DNA from: Nereocystis luetkeana
Taxonomy: Eukaryota; Sar; Phaeophyceae; Laminariales; Laminariaceae
Reading direction: 5' to 3'
Length of the DNA: 64,000 nt
Assembly (NCBI GenBank): GCA_031213475.1
Contig: JARUPZ010000026.1
Coordinates: 3,304,823-3,368,822, forward strand
Shown here: positions 41,817 to 53,440 of the stretch, one piece after another
How positions within the stretch are numbered: the stretch's first letter is position 1
Layout: each line of letters opens with the position of its first letter
Program-made: the position numbers and the translations under genes
Notes under the pieces: model-generated
Seen by the model: the letters and a program-made list of their open reading frames with translations, nothing else
Told to the model about the DNA's origin: nothing
The model's database searches: none

Positions 41817-42294
41817 TCCCCCCGCCCCCCCATCCCCTCTCCCCCCCTCCCCCCCCCGTCGATCCTCTTCCCCCCCCTCCCTCTCCCCCCCCTCCACGCC
41901 CCCCCCCCCTTGAACCTTGAATTCCCTTGTCCTGATTTTCTTGCCGACGCAATATCTTCTGCCGTTAGTTGCCTACCAGGATATCCCGACATTACCTGAC
42001 GATCATGGCGATAGGCACTGATTTGCCAACACCTGGCCGTCACAGCTAAAATTGTGCCAAACTTGTGCCGCAACTCTCGCAACAACTACGCAGGAATCGA
42101 TCTTCTTTTTTTTCCCAGTGTTTCAGGTATGAGCGCGGTGGAGTGTTACAAGTCGTTCATTCGGTGGGTACTCGGTTGAACGTTCGCCAGTAGCCCGGTG
42201 GACTATCATAATACCTTGACAACAGCTTGTGGTTGGTTACGGACGCGGTCTATGAGGACAGCTGGATAACCGAAATATGTCGGACAAAACGGAA
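41817..42294. other. C-rich tract then unannotated sequence
   Basis: 41810-41910 is a C/T-rich run that may be a decayed C tail. No exon found in the rest. Confidence 0.35.
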
Positions 42295-42475
42295 CCCGTC
42301 ATAGCACCATTGCTTTTGCACCTCCTCCGGTGAACGAGGTTGTTGTGTGACACGATTTCCGCCTGCGGCGTGAGATTCGGCTGCCCGTCATAGCACCATT
42401 GTTTTTGCACCTCCTCCGGTGCACGAGGTTGTTGTGTGACAGGATTTCCGCCTGCGGCGTGAGGTTCGGCTGCCG
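42295..42475 (+). repeat. 89-bp tandem duplication
   Basis: CCCGTCATAGCACCATTG..CACCTCCTCCGGTG..CGAGGTTGTTGTGTGACA..CCGCCTGCGGCGTGAG at 42295 and again at 42384, about 95% alike, so a recent duplication. The surrounding DNA has no recognised gene. Confidence 0.85.
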
Positions 42476-42479
42476 AGAT

Positions 42480-43490
42480 ATACGTGAGATGTAGCCCGAG
42501 GGAGGCAAGCACTGTCAATCGGGGCGACCTCTTGGCTGCATGAAGCTTCAGCTCCGGAGAGAGTACTATTAATAAAACGATCGTGCTCCAGGCCCGTTTG
42601 TGACGTTATATTGGTCGAGGGTCTCCATGTTTCGGTTCGGTTTGCTCGAGCTGTTGCTGGTACAACAGCACGCTCTCCTCGCAGTTTCGCTCACTCCTGT
42701 TCTTCTCCATTTCCACGTGGACACCACTCAATTTTGGACTTGCACGGCCATTTTTCTCACACGTTCTCCGGAGCTGAAGCTCATATAGCTAGTCCGTTAG
42801 CCCCGACTAACAGTGCTCATCTCCTGCGGGCTGCCTGGTGCAACTCAGCTGCCGATCCTCGCACGCTACAGGCGGGGATTCCGCCAATGGGTCACGAGCC
42901 TGTTTTTTCGAAAGGATTGCATCTCAGCTTATTTTGTAACCGTGTATGAACAAGTTGAAATAGATCGTGCTACTGCGGAAGCTAAGGATCATATCCCTAC
43001 GACACCCGGCTCCCGTCTGACACGCTCACAAAAAAGCCTACGTACGATACAACGCCGAATATCATATCAATTCATGATCACCTGCACGAGATTGATTCGT
43101 TTCACCTACGAGGCACACGATATTCCCGGATGAGCATCATATTTGCCTTTCTCAGAATTCGAAGGTATGTGTAAGAAGGATGTCCTTACGGAACGAGAGC
43201 GGCGCTACAGTAGTAAGTAGTACTTTGGGCTCTCCCTCGCCTCCCTGCCTCTCGACGAGACCAGCACTACAGCAGTTTACACTCCCAGCCCCCTCCCCCC
43301 TCCCCGCCCACCGCGCCCTCTCCCTCTCTCTCCCCTCCCTCCCCCCCTCTCCCTCTCCCCCGCCCCCTCTTTCTCCATATTTAGTTGTAACCGTCGTTGC
43401 TGGATTCCCTGACCCTAAACGAAGTCCTCTCCCGGTTCTGCGTATGATTGAACGTACGTATGGAAGGGATAGAACCATCGCAAAAATGCT
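42480..43490. other. No gene recognised
   Basis: Two plus-strand frames (42611-42949, 42813-43133) are open for over 100 codons but overlap each other and show no domain. A C/T-rich simple tract spans 43285-43375. Confidence 0.35.
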
Positions 43491-43492
43491 AT

Positions 43493-44815
43493 TTTGTTAT
43501 GATACTGCTTTGTATGAGGCTGAAAGCCCGGGAATTACCTGGGTTCTGGCACTGGGATCGTATTTGTAGTACTTGGAAGTGTATCTTAGGTGGAAAACCA
43601 GGGGTTTTCCAGATAGGCACTATCGTGGTCTCAGTCTCCGTCGTGCACGAGGGGCTCAGTGTTCTCAGAGAAGCACACTCCCCCCCACACACACCGCAAC
43701 GGTGGCCACCGACGACTTGCGTCCGACGAACAGCTGCCGCCACTGGCTCCGCGCCGCCTGCAGTTGATTATGGCTTCGGGCCCGGCGGGGCCCCTAGACC
43801 ATCCGCCCGGCGTGCTATCACCCCGCCGCGAGCCCCACGGCCGCGACCGACCGCGCCAGTCGTATTGACCCCGGCTCCTGCCGCTTCGTTGGTCCCGACG
43901 GTACCCATCCCGTCCGAACGCGACCGCGCCGAGCCCGTGGGAACCCCTCTTTTACGGCTTCCGCTGCCAACTGACGCACCGCCCGTCCCCACGAATGACT
44001 TCGACGCAGAAGCAGCTGGCTCCACGCTCTCAGCGGAGCCAGGTGGCTTGGACGGCATTGGGCACGAAAGCAGGCGAGATAAACGCCCCTCTCCCAAACC
44101 ACGCACCGCGCGGTATCACGCGTGTCGCGCCGTGCCACCACAGCCCGTTGTCGCCCTTGTTCCAAAACTGGGCCCCGCTGGGAAGCACGGTGTTGCGGTA
44201 TCAGCGGAAACCGCCCGCCGCCGGGCGCAGGCGCTCATGGTGGCCGAGAATGAGGCATCAGCGGCCGCAGATTCGTCTACGTTACGCTGGACCCCCCTTG
44301 CAAAGGCGCTAGCCAAGTGAATTTGCAGACGCCAAGAGCCTCGTACAGCTCGCGTCGAAGTCGTATAGCACGCCGGAGAAAGAGGTCCCGGGTCGTCCAA
44401 AAATCGACCCCTTGCCGTTCAGAGGTGTGGGAGTGGGTTTTGAGAAGCCGCATCTTCGACTCATGTTCTAGTTCGTGGAATCGGGGTTTCCATGAGTTTA
44501 TCATAATTCTGCATATACGGCTCATCAGAGTGGGCTAGTGTTATGATACTGCTTTGTGTGAGGCTGAAAGCCCGGAAATTACCTGGATTCTAGCACTGGG
44601 ATCGTATTTGTAGTACTTGGAAGGCGTATCTTAGGTGGAAAATCAGGGGTTTTCCAGAGAGGCACTAGCGTGGTTTCAGTCTCCGTCGTGCACGAAAGGA
44701 ATAAAGTGGCCCTTCTATCTCTAAGCGAACATCAACGTGAGTACCAACGAGTGCCGGCTTAATAAGCGCACCTGTCCAGGGATACAAGGTGTCCCGCTCT
44801 CGGTGATCTTAACAC
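43493..44815 (+). mobile_element. Terminal-repeat element (R3) around a Pro/Ala-rich frame
   Basis: A sequence starting GTTATGATACTGCTTTGT, with GAGGCTGAAAGCCCG, GCACTGGGATCGTATTTGTA, CTTAGGTGGAAAA and CTCCGTCGTGCACGA, occurs at 43493-43680 and again, in the same direction, at 44541-44815. The ~850 bp between has LTR-like flanks. Minus-strand copies of the repeat plus its upstream 100 bp (ATTCTGCATATACGGCTCAT) are at 52195-52640 and 53110-53440. It may be a small terminal-repeat retrotransposon. I saw no primer-binding site. Confidence 0.5.
43736..44320 (+). CDS. Pro/Ala/Arg-rich open frame inside the R3 element
   Basis: About 195 codons are open and end at a TGA at 44318-44320. The middle is Pro/Ala-rich (TPAPAASLVPTVPIPSERDR), with VSAETARRRAQALMVAENEA near the end. 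Its last codons (STLRWTPLAKALAK) have a counterpart at 53118-53150, so the frame belongs to the repeat. It may be a gag-like or ORF1-like remnant. No zinc knuckle or enzyme motif is visible. Confidence 0.3.
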   Translation, partial: AATGSAPPAVDYGFGPGGAPRPSARRAITPPRAPRPRPTAPVVLTPAPAASLVPTVPIPSERDRAEPVGTPLLRLPLPTDAPPVPTNDFDAEAAGSTLSAEPGGLDGIGHESRRDKRPSPKPRTARYHACRAVPPQPVVALVPKLGPAGKHGVAVSAETARRRAQALMVAENEASAAADSSTLRWTPLAKALAK

Positions 44816-45179
44816 TTTCCGATATGCATGTACTTTGTATGTGCACAAAGGGCTCGCCAGATATTGAAGTCGTACTGCATGAAAACGAGCTGTACAAAAG
44901 CGAGTTCGCACTGGTAGGGAAGATTGAACGCAGGACGTCTGGGGTTCGTACTACCTGTACATATTGTAATAGTTATTCTGATTATTATTATGTTTGCTAT
45001 TGTTATCATCTTTATGATCATTATCATCCTTCTTATTATTATCATTCCATTTGCCATTTGATAATATGCAGCGCTTATTCTAATAATACCACCCACACAT
45101 AAAAGGGTAACTACTGCTGCAAAATCCGATTAAACATGGAAGGTGCTATCAATCAGACCTGAATAGTCGACAAAAAATT

Positions 45180-48060
45180 ATACCAGGTACCAATAATGCA
45201 GTCCTCCCAATCTATGACAGCCCCCCTAATGAATGACTCTACTGACGCCTCACCGATGTTCAGATCTGAAAGGGTGACATTTTCTAATGCCTTACCAATT
45301 AAAATCTAACCGAGGGGACGAATTCACCAAAAACATTGTTCCCCCTCATGGAGATATCGGCGCAGTCATTGCACAAAGATGCTGTGCAACGACCGGCCTA
45401 CGAAACCCCCAAGCCATCCATTCTCAAACTAATTTCCTCCACCATCCTAGGCAGACAATCTCCAATCCTTTGCGAGCCCGCTTTTCTGTCCAACTCTTAT
45501 AATTGTCTGCTCAGCATCCATGCGCCAACCCCACGCCATCGGCATCAGCCCCCCCCCTGTTCTTCCCTCCTCTCTCTCGTCCCTCGACGGTCCCGGAATG
45601 TGAGCTTGAACCGGTGAACTCGGCGTGAGATAGAAAAGCCTGAGAGGTCCCCGAAACTGTCTGTAAAAGGCGTTCCTTGCGATCGCCTTTCTTGGTCATT
45701 GCCCCCGCATCCCTTCCTCCGACCACGCTCGTCGCCAGCTGATCCATGAACTCGCTCCCTTTCCTTCCATAGAGCCGGTAGCTGTGAGGTTGGCCGCTTG
45801 TTCTTCCGGCGTTCGTGGCAGCATCCGCGCGACTTGTTTCGCCCCCCTATCTGGCATGATCGTTATTACGCTCTCTATCGGGAGCTCGTCAGTGCCGACG
45901 GATACCCCCACCTTTATCCGTTCCTGGTTCGCGATGCGGGCGCCCACTCCTGCCAAGCGTGATACACCTTCCGGCGTAGGCACGTGTCCCTTCCGGGCCA
46001 AGGCAACCGTCTTGCCCGGGTCGAGGAGTATGCCCCTCGCTGTCAACCCTCGCTCGAGGGAGGGCACCACTCCCACCGTCCCGGGTCATATCTCGTCGGC
46101 CGCGACAATGATGTCGTCGAGGTTATGTACAGGCTTCGGCCCCATGCGACTCGCATTCTTCCCGAGCCCTCGCAAGCACCGGACGCAGCGGCAGGCAGAA
46201 CAGAGTTGGTCCCATGGCGTCTGCTTGTTGCACCCCACGAGAGCGTTCAAGCGTAGGTCATTTCTCCCGAGTACACCTGGAAGAACACTCTGAGGAGGGC
46301 CGAGTTGAACGCGTTGGGCGCGTCTGTCTGGACAGTCCAGTTGCCCGCCTCATGATGTATTCGGGTACGTAAACGCTACATGCTCCACCCCCCCCTTCCA
46401 ACACCCCAACCCCTTACTGCCTTGCTTCGAGATTGATCTCCTCCATACGCGGTCTCCACTCCCTCGTAGTCCCTGCCGCAATAAGATGCCTCGACATCAT
46501 CTCCCCACAAACCGGGCGGCATTGTTTCCCCCAGGGCCGTGAGGTTCGACTGCAGGAAGAGGTCCCCAAACCCCGGCGGGAAAGCGTCAGGTTCCCCCAC
46601 GATCCTCCTCCAGAGGGCTTCGATGCCGGCGCCGAAGTGTTCTTGGCCAAATTGGGTCCTGGTGGAGGAATGTAGGTGCCCAAAGCACAGGCCACCACTA
46701 CCCGCTGCTGATAGTGCATTGCGAGAGTTTGATGTCCTCGAAAGCCGCCTGAGGGTTCAACTCTTCTTCCGGGCTCCACGGTTGGCCACTCCCTTCCTTT
46801 GCGTCGGTCAAACTTGCCACCCTGACCGCCGCCGCTGCTTCTTGTACGGAGTTTCGGTCTTGTTTCGGGTTTTTCGCCTCGCTATTGTCCATGTGGCTTC
46901 ATTGCCAAGCGCGCGCGGTTCCGCTAGAATGCCACGCGCTGCTTCTGTTTCCCCCCCTTAGTGCCGGCACGCTGATGCGACCCTCTCGAACTTGGCCGCG
47001 TCGGTTGCCTCGTGTGCCGGCCCCCGGGGAATGTGTCAGCGTGCATTCGGTGTACTTCATGAGCCACGGGAGAATCGCGGTCAGGTCCCCGCGTTCGGCG
47101 GACTTGGACCTCGCGTCCGACGCATTCGTCAGTCCTGAGAGTGCAGTAGGGCTGGGAGGATGTGCCACAGCTTGAGCGCACGCGCAAAGAAAATTCGGGG
47201 TGTTCGGTGCTCCCGCTCGGTCGGCCCGTTCGATTGGTGCGCCCCCTAAGCGCGGTAGACGAGACCGAGCGAGCGAGTGATAACCTTAGCGTGAGCAGTT
47301 GGTTGCCAGGTTTGGCTGCTGCACTTTGACGACCGTGATGGACCGCGCTTGGGGATCGATGAAAGGACAACTCTGTCTAAACAATCTGCCACCCCCAAAC
47401 TGTCTTGGTCCAGCCCCTGGCGGTGTCCCCCTTTCGTCCTCTTCGGGCCCTACCCCTTAGGAAAACGGCTGCATCTCGAAGACCGGGGTCGTGACCCTGT
47501 ACGGTGGCATTAAGGGCCGGCCTCCTATCTCCCACGGCTAGCCGCGCAGCCACGCTCGCCGGAAGGCGAGCGGATCTTGTGTCTCCCTCCTTTGAGCCCG
47601 CAAGCTTCTAGTTCCCACCGGTACGGATCTCGCCTGGATGACGTGGTTTTCGTCCCCGCGCGCGGTGGCCTTACCGCGCAGTGCCCCAGGTTAACCGCTC
47701 CGGTGCAGACCCCGCACGGTCTGCGTTCATGGTTCCCACCCAGGGAGGCGCGCAGCCTAGATCTTCCCCCCTGAGTCTCTGCAGCATCCCACGTACACTT
47801 ACTTCCGTCTGGTGGCTGACCCTCCGGGCGGTCAGACCCGCTGCTTCCCCCCGCGGGAGCTCTCCCTCCGCGTCCTCGCCTCTGTGGTGGCTCTCCCTCC
47901 GCGTCCTCGCTTCTGCGGGCCCAGTTGTCGGTCATTGGGGGTGGAGCACTGCCCCCCCTCCTCCGGCGCTGCGTTCCCCGCCCCGGCCGGTACCTCTCCC
48001 GGCACCGGCGCCTCTCGTCCTCGCCCCTTCTAGTCACCCCCTCCCCCCCCCTCCCCCAAT
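45180..48060 (-). pseudogene. LINE-B copy on the minus strand, heavily broken
   Basis: Reading down the minus strand: a GC-rich 5' part (48060-47400) with tandem CTCCCTCCGCGTCCTCGC; a segment with ALSGLTNASDARSKSAERGD and LTAILPWLMKYTECTL; EAAAAVRVASLTDAKEGSG; a region homologous to the start of the 36.6-kb copy (FPPGFGDLFLQSNLTALGE, TREWRPRMEEINLEA); reverse-transcriptase remnants (GILLDPGKTVALARKGHV); and the end MDQLATSVVGGRDAG. Several frameshifts and a deletion of palm motifs A-B make it non-functional. It carries more 5' sequence than the other copies and so best shows the element's front half. Confidence 0.6.
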
Positions 48061-48124
48061 CTGATGCAGAAGTCGCAGTTTCCGGTGCTGCTAGAGTGGC
48101 CCTAGTCGGGCCAAGGTATATATA

Positions 48125-48459
48125 GCCGGTCGCCCCGGTGGTTCAAGTGGTTAACCTCGAATTCTACTTGTTTGAGTCTTGGGTTCGAGCCCCAGGTGGG
48201 TCGGACTTTGACTTTATTTGCAAAAATAAAAAAGGATTCAATTGTTGAGAGCGCCTTGCAGCGTGGGTAGGCACAATTCGATGCGAGTCGACGAGGGAAG
48301 AAAAGGCTGAAATCTTCTCGCGATAAAAATTAAGGCACGTACCGTAGCGGGAAGGGGGGAGAAGAGCCTGCTATGTGACCCCGGATCTGAGTTACGAGTT
48401 GGAAGGAGAGAGAGAAGAAGATGTGCGAAGATAATGAATGGGATGAGCAAAAAAAAAAA
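48125..48459 (+). mobile_element. SINE-T: tRNA-derived SINE with poly(A) tail, full length
   Basis: The head has an A box (TGGTTCAAGTGG, 48140) and a B box (GGTTCGAGCCC, 48183) with tRNA spacing, so RNA polymerase III could start here. The ~250-bp body (GAGAGCGCC, GTCGACGAGGGAAGAAAAGG, CTTCTCGCGATAAAAAT, GATCTGAGTTACGAG, GAATGGGATGAGC) ends in ten A. Other copies: 27836, 54990, 59765 (minus, with poly-T) and 18695 (minus). The acceptor stem is too mismatched for a working tRNA. Confidence 0.75.
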
Positions 48460-49039
48460 TGTACTCGTGGCGGGCTTGAATCTTAATACATGTTGGCGCC
48501 AGGGGGTATATTGTGTCTAGTCCGTGAGGCCGGAAATATCCCCCCCCCCCCCCCAGCAGTCGCATCAGGTACAGTTTCCTCTCAAAGATGAGTACGACTT
48601 GGTTATGTTGTTCTGACATCTGGCAACACCGTCAAATGGGCAGTCTCCATGCCCTCCCCTCTCTCTATCGGTTGAAATTAGATACTATACGCGCCTTGCC
48701 GCTAAACATCGAAAAAATATGTGTTCTCCATTCGCTTCGTAATGGGTGGCACACTTTTCAGAAAAGATAACCTAATTCGGATTCAGACAGCCCTTGGAAA
48801 TACGACCAGGGACGAACGTTTCAAGTTCATTTTTTTCTACGAGTTGATGGGGACTATGGGCAGAACAACGGATGATTACTCGTAGGTCGTTTTTTTCGCC
48901 TTAGTCAGGGATGTCCCCACAGTAAGTTTTCCAAGGGAGGCGAAACGATGTACCTCGTCAATACGGTCAAGGGTAAATATGTGTTTTTTTTTCACGAACA
49001 CATACCGTACATCTAAGTACGAGTATCATTACTGCGTTT
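48460..49039. other. No gene recognised
   Basis: Contains a 14-base C run at 48541-48554. Plus-strand 48588-48770 is open for 60 codons without recognisable features. Confidence 0.35.
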
Positions 49040-50190
49040 CCCATCCAACAGCGTGTAGCATGAGCTTCAACGTTGATCACTCATGAACCTCCCCCGAAAG
49101 AAGAAAAGCAAAGGAAACCAGAACGAAAAAAAAACTACTGGACTACGTACAGTAGACTATTGGATTCCAACAGCCTATTCGCCTACAGTTCGTATACTAT
49201 TGGACTGCAATAGCCTATTGAGCTACAGTAGCTTCAACGTTGATCACCCTCATAAGCATTTCACGGAAGAAAAAAGGGAAATCTACGCACGAAATCTGAC
49301 TCCTTTCTAAGTCTACGTCCTGCTTCACCTCTATCAATTTCAATTTACTTTCCGTATTCCTTCCTACTCATCACACGCTCATAGATTTACCTTGTATTCT
49401 TAATAACCTAAGCCCCCGCCCAGGCTTTCTCCCCGCGCCATCAGTATGGGTCTGTCATCCCCCCCCCCCCCCGGGCACCTTCTCGCTTCCTGGCGATCCC
49501 TCGAAATGGCGGCCTGTGTGGTCACCAAGACGATTTAGGGCAGGCGTTCCTTCACAGCCCTCGTCCTTGTCATCACCCCCCCCCTTCCAACCCGACATGC
49601 TCCGTCCCGGCATTGTAGGGATGCGAGGGTCTATGGTCATACGACTACGGCCATGCATGAGATCGAGTACATCTCTCCTATCGACCCCCCCCCCCCCCCC
49701 CCCCTCATGGCGTGTGTAACCAGCTGGTCGGTGAATATGCCGCCCCCTACCCCGAGGCGCCTCAATATTTCCACCACGAAGGTGGTAAATCATGGCCCCG
49801 TTCGTCGAAGGAAATGTGTCGTGGAAGAACGTAGGTTTGGCGCTTGCGCGCCTCGGAAGTAGAGGCTGCTGCTACGTCTTGGTCAGCACTGCCTCCTCGC
49901 AGATGTGCCCGAGCTTGCGAGTCGGCATGAGTGACGTCCAGGAGGATGGACTTCTCTCTGTACTTTCGGTTCGGAGCGTGCCGGAGACCGCCTCTCCTCA
50001 CGACGATGTCCATCTGCAGATTCCTATCCGCCGCGAAGGATTCCCCGCTCTCATCTCGGTGAGGAATCCCAAGTTGTTTCCACGTGGCGGAGGTCTCGTG
50101 GAGAAGCGGCTGGTGTTGGTTCACCTGCGCCCCGGCTCTGGAGTAGATGCGTGCGTGTTGGATGTAACACATTGACTGCATTGCAGCAGG
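49040..50190 (-). pseudogene. LINE-B copy on the minus strand, split by a SINE-C
   Basis: From 50190 down: THARIYSRAGA.. and RMDIVVRRGG-type endonuclease sequence (MDIVVRRGGLRHAPNRKYRE, KSILLDVTHADSQA) to about 49721; the SINE-C at 49586-49720; then the C-terminal part again (49575-49470, matching 1400-1470); and the 3' UTR (49440-49040), which itself holds a small duplication (GTAGCTTCAACGTTGATCAC). It overlaps a C run at 49458-49471. Non-functional. Confidence 0.65.
49586..49720 (+). mobile_element. SINE-C inserted in LINE-B
   Basis: 5'-truncated copy from CCCGACATGCTCCGTCCCGG to ATCTCTCCTATCGACC and a ~19-base C run. It lies within the LINE-B endonuclease region, which resumes on both sides. 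Confidence 0.7.
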
Positions 50191-50509
50191 GGGGCGTCAT
50201 TGCTATATGATCTTCAATCCCCATGGAGCGCCTTCCAAATTACCACGATACTGATAGGAGATAAACATTTTCGTCCAAATTGGATTATATCGGTGCGATT
50301 TTGGCCATACTTGTTTAAGGCTGCATTTTGAGTTGGATTCTCTTTTCCTCACAGCTTGTTTCCTTGACTTCAAAGAGCGGATACCCACTTTTCCCTCCTC
50401 CTCTGGGCGTCGATCCTTCTTGCCTCTGTGGGCCACGAACACACTGGTTTATCTAAAAACAATTGAATGTGTTTGTTCGTTAGCGCTGTTATGACTATAT
50501 CACACCCAG

Positions 50510-51530
50510 GATAGATCAGCTCACGGTAGCTCGAGCTAGCTCTTTAAGGACGCTATCGGAGCTGCATGAGCTACACATGTTTCCCCCGGCTTGAGCTATG
50601 GGCGGTAGCTATTTTGCACACGTTTTCGACGCTTGAACTATAGGCAATAGCTCATCTGCACATATGATCAAAGCTTGAGCTATAGGCGGTAGTTCATCTG
50701 CACATACTTTCAAAGCTTGAGCTATAGGGGATAGTGGCTCATGAGCTGTATAAGTGGCCAATACATGTACGCAGAAGGTATCAATACAAACAACCATATA
50801 CCTGATATACTTGCACATACTAGGTACAGCAGTAGTATGGGATTTTACATGAGATTGGATCTGCTTTTGCTCCGAATATACGATAGGTCGACACCCAACA
50901 TAATTTGAATTGTCATCTACAGCAGCTGTCAGCCGTCACCATCCGTACCACAAGAGGCGCTCGAACAGAACAGAACACAACACCCACGCACCGCACAGCA
51001 ACACCATAGTATGCCCACGGCCCAGGGTAGCAGCTCTAGCGGCGCTTCGGCCGTAGACCAGACTGGCGGCGGGCAGCAACCGGATCCATCGATGGATGTG
51101 GACCCCACCAGTTACACACATTTTCCCAGGTTGAGCTATAGGAGCTACATGAGCTAGCTCATCTGCCCCCGTGATGAGCTATATGAGCTACATGAGCTAG
51201 CTCATCTGCCCCCGACATGAGCTATACGAGCTACATGAGCTATACATGTTTCCCCCGGCTTGAGCTATAGGCGGTAGCTCATCCGCAGATGTTTTCAAAG
51301 TTTGGGCTATACACAATAGCTCATCTGCACATATATGTCCTGGAGTGAGCTATAGGAGTTACATGAGCTAGCTCATCTGCCCCCGAGATGAGATATCGGA
51401 GCTACAAGAGCTACACATGTTTCCCCCGGCTTGAGTTATAGGTGGTAGCTCATCCGCACATGTGTTCGAAGCTTGAGCTACCCACGATAGAAGCTCACGA
51501 GCTGTCCGGGGTGTGGACTATACACAAACG
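50510..51530 (+). repeat. ~44-bp minisatellite, GAGCTATAGGCGGTAGCTCAT
   Basis: Two blocks (50520-50745 and 51120-51500) of units built from (C/T)TTGAGCTATAGGCGGTAGC, TCATCTGCACATGTTTTC and AAAGC. AGCT palindromes are dense, so units are self-complementary. Alternative units read GAGCTACATGAGCTAGCTCA. The two blocks flank a non-repetitive island at 50750-51115. Confidence 0.8.
51011..51115 (+). CDS. Candidate first exon in the minisatellite gap, unknown protein
   Basis: From an ATG at 51011 the frame reads MPTAQGSSSSGASAVDQTGG, GQQPDPSMDVDPTSYTH, with coding-like codon use and a CA-rich leader before it. A donor could be at CACCA/GTTACA (about 51110), but this is weak. I cannot connect it to another exon. 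Confidence 0.25.
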
Positions 51531-52194
51531 TCACTCGGAAAAAATCTGCCGGAATGACCATACAACATTATTTTTTCAGGTTGAATTTGTTCTCGGGAAA
51601 GAGAGAGGGAGAGAGAGAGAAACACGTCCAGCGGTTGTTGACACAACGGAAACTATTCTGCAGACGAAAGAAGAGCACACGGCAGGGTCGGCGGAGTACC
51701 TGGCTGGTAACAATCATATTTCGCTGTCAATAATGAGGCTGAAGCATGCCTTTAACCGCCGTGAATATCAGAGAGTTTTTTCCTGAAAAATTCCATAAAG
51801 TCCAGGGTTTTGTTTCTCGCCATTATTTATCCTCCAATTTTTCCTGATTTCCCCCCCCCCCAATATGTGGACTTTAAAATATGTAGCCTGATATTGGTCC
51901 CTTCTTTAATTTTCGCATCGTATCGTGATAAAAATTACATTTTTTCCCCAAAGTTGAAATTTCCGGGGAAAAAAAACTCCTTAAGGTACTCCTCAAAGAA
52001 TCCCTGAAGGGCCTTTTCTGGCAGAGCTTGCCGGAAAGTTTTTTCCGTGTCTGCTGCTGTAGCTTGCCTTTCGTTTCCGTCAGGCGACGAAATGGCGTGT
52101 CGAAACGGCTTTGCAGGCGATTGGAAACAACCGGCTAAAAATAGCGCCGTCAGACGGCGACTCTCAAAATCAGCGTAGAGGGTAGTAGTGTCTG
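51531..52194. other. No gene recognised
   Basis: The plus-strand 114-codon frame at 51442-51786 starts in the minisatellite. No domain is seen. Confidence 0.35.
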
Positions 52195-52640
52195 CTGCTC
52201 TTGGCCCTTGCCTGGAGGCATGCCTATGATAAGATCAGCAGGCGGAACACTTTGTATCCCTGGACCGGTCTGCCTATTAAGTCGGTACCCGTTGGTACTC
52301 ACGTGCGTTACTTGGTTAGAGATAAGAAGAAAAACAGCTGTATTCCTTTCGTGCACGGTGGAGACTTGCGGCCGAGCTCGCGCCTTTCCGGAAAACACCT
52401 GGTTTTCCACCTAAGATACGCCTTCCAAGTGCTACAAATACGATCCCAGTGCCTGAACCCAGGTAATTACCGGCTTTCAACCTCATTCCAGGCAGTATCA
52501 TAACACTAGCCCACTATGATGAGCCGTATATGCAGAATTATGAAAAACTCATGGAAACCCCGATTCCACGAACTGGAACATGAGTCGAAGATGCAGCTCC
52601 TCAAAACCCACTCCCACACCTCTGAACGGCAAGGCAACGA
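52195..52640 (-). mobile_element. R3 element copy, 3' part
   Basis: On the minus strand: CCCACTCCCACACC-complement, ATTCTGCATATACGGCTCAT, GTTATGATACTGCC, then the R3 repeat to GATCTTATCATAGGC. Matches 44400-44815. Confidence 0.6.
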
Positions 52641-53109
52641 AGCTGGGGAAGTACGTATAAAACAAATAAAGGAAGATCTAGCCTTAAGGGGCAGGAAAAA
52701 ATCGTCCCCGAAGGCCATCGCCATGGCACCCGCAACGGGGGGGGGAAGATGAGGAAGATGCATGGAAAAGCGAAAGGTGAATACCAAAAACAAAAACAAA
52801 AATGACACGGAAGACACCAAGAACCACCTAAACCCAGACCACATCTCTGGAAGCGCAAATGAGTGGCCCGATTACCCAGACCAGCCCCGACACTGAGCGG
52901 GGGGGGGGTAGGCAGGAAAAAACACGCATAAACCATCCCCAATCAAGCCCAAGAAGAAACAAACAAACCAGAAACATACCTAGCGAAAAAACCCGACCCG
53001 AAAACTCGGAAATCGTCAACTAGTAGAAAAACCACCCCCCAAAGTCCAGGAACACGCCAAGAAAAAAAAGAAACGAGTGCAGCCGAGAAGCGAAAGTCAG
53101 CTATCCACG
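52641..53109. other. No gene recognised
   Basis: A-rich on the plus strand. Opposing frames of 78-113 codons are open without motifs. Confidence 0.3.
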
Positions 53110-53440
53110 GCGGCACCTCTAGATTCGCCTACGTTACGCTGGACCCCCCGTGCGTACGCTGCCGTCGACGCTGCTCGTCAAGATCAGCAGGCGGAACGCT
53201 TTGTATCCCTGAACAGCTCTGCCTATTAAGTCGGTCACGTGTGTTGTTTTGCTTAGAGATATAATAAAATCAGCTGTATTCCTTTCGTGCACGGTGGAGA
53301 CTGAGATCAAGCTCGTGCCTTTCAGGGAAAAAACCTGGTTTTCCACCTCAGACACGCCTTCCAAGTACTACAAATACGATCCCAGTGCCTGAACCCAGTT
53401 AATAACCGGGCTTTCAACCTCATTCAAGGCAGAATCATAA
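53110..53440 (-). mobile_element. R3 element copy, partial
   Basis: Holds the end of the Pro/Ala-rich frame (complement of CGCCTACGTTACGCTGGACC) and then the R3 repeat. The 100-bp linker seen in the other copies is absent, so this copy has an internal deletion. Confidence 0.55.

Noticed and set aside
48125-48200. Possible functional tRNA
   Set aside because: A and B boxes are present but the acceptor stem does not pair and the sequence continues into a SINE body with poly(A).
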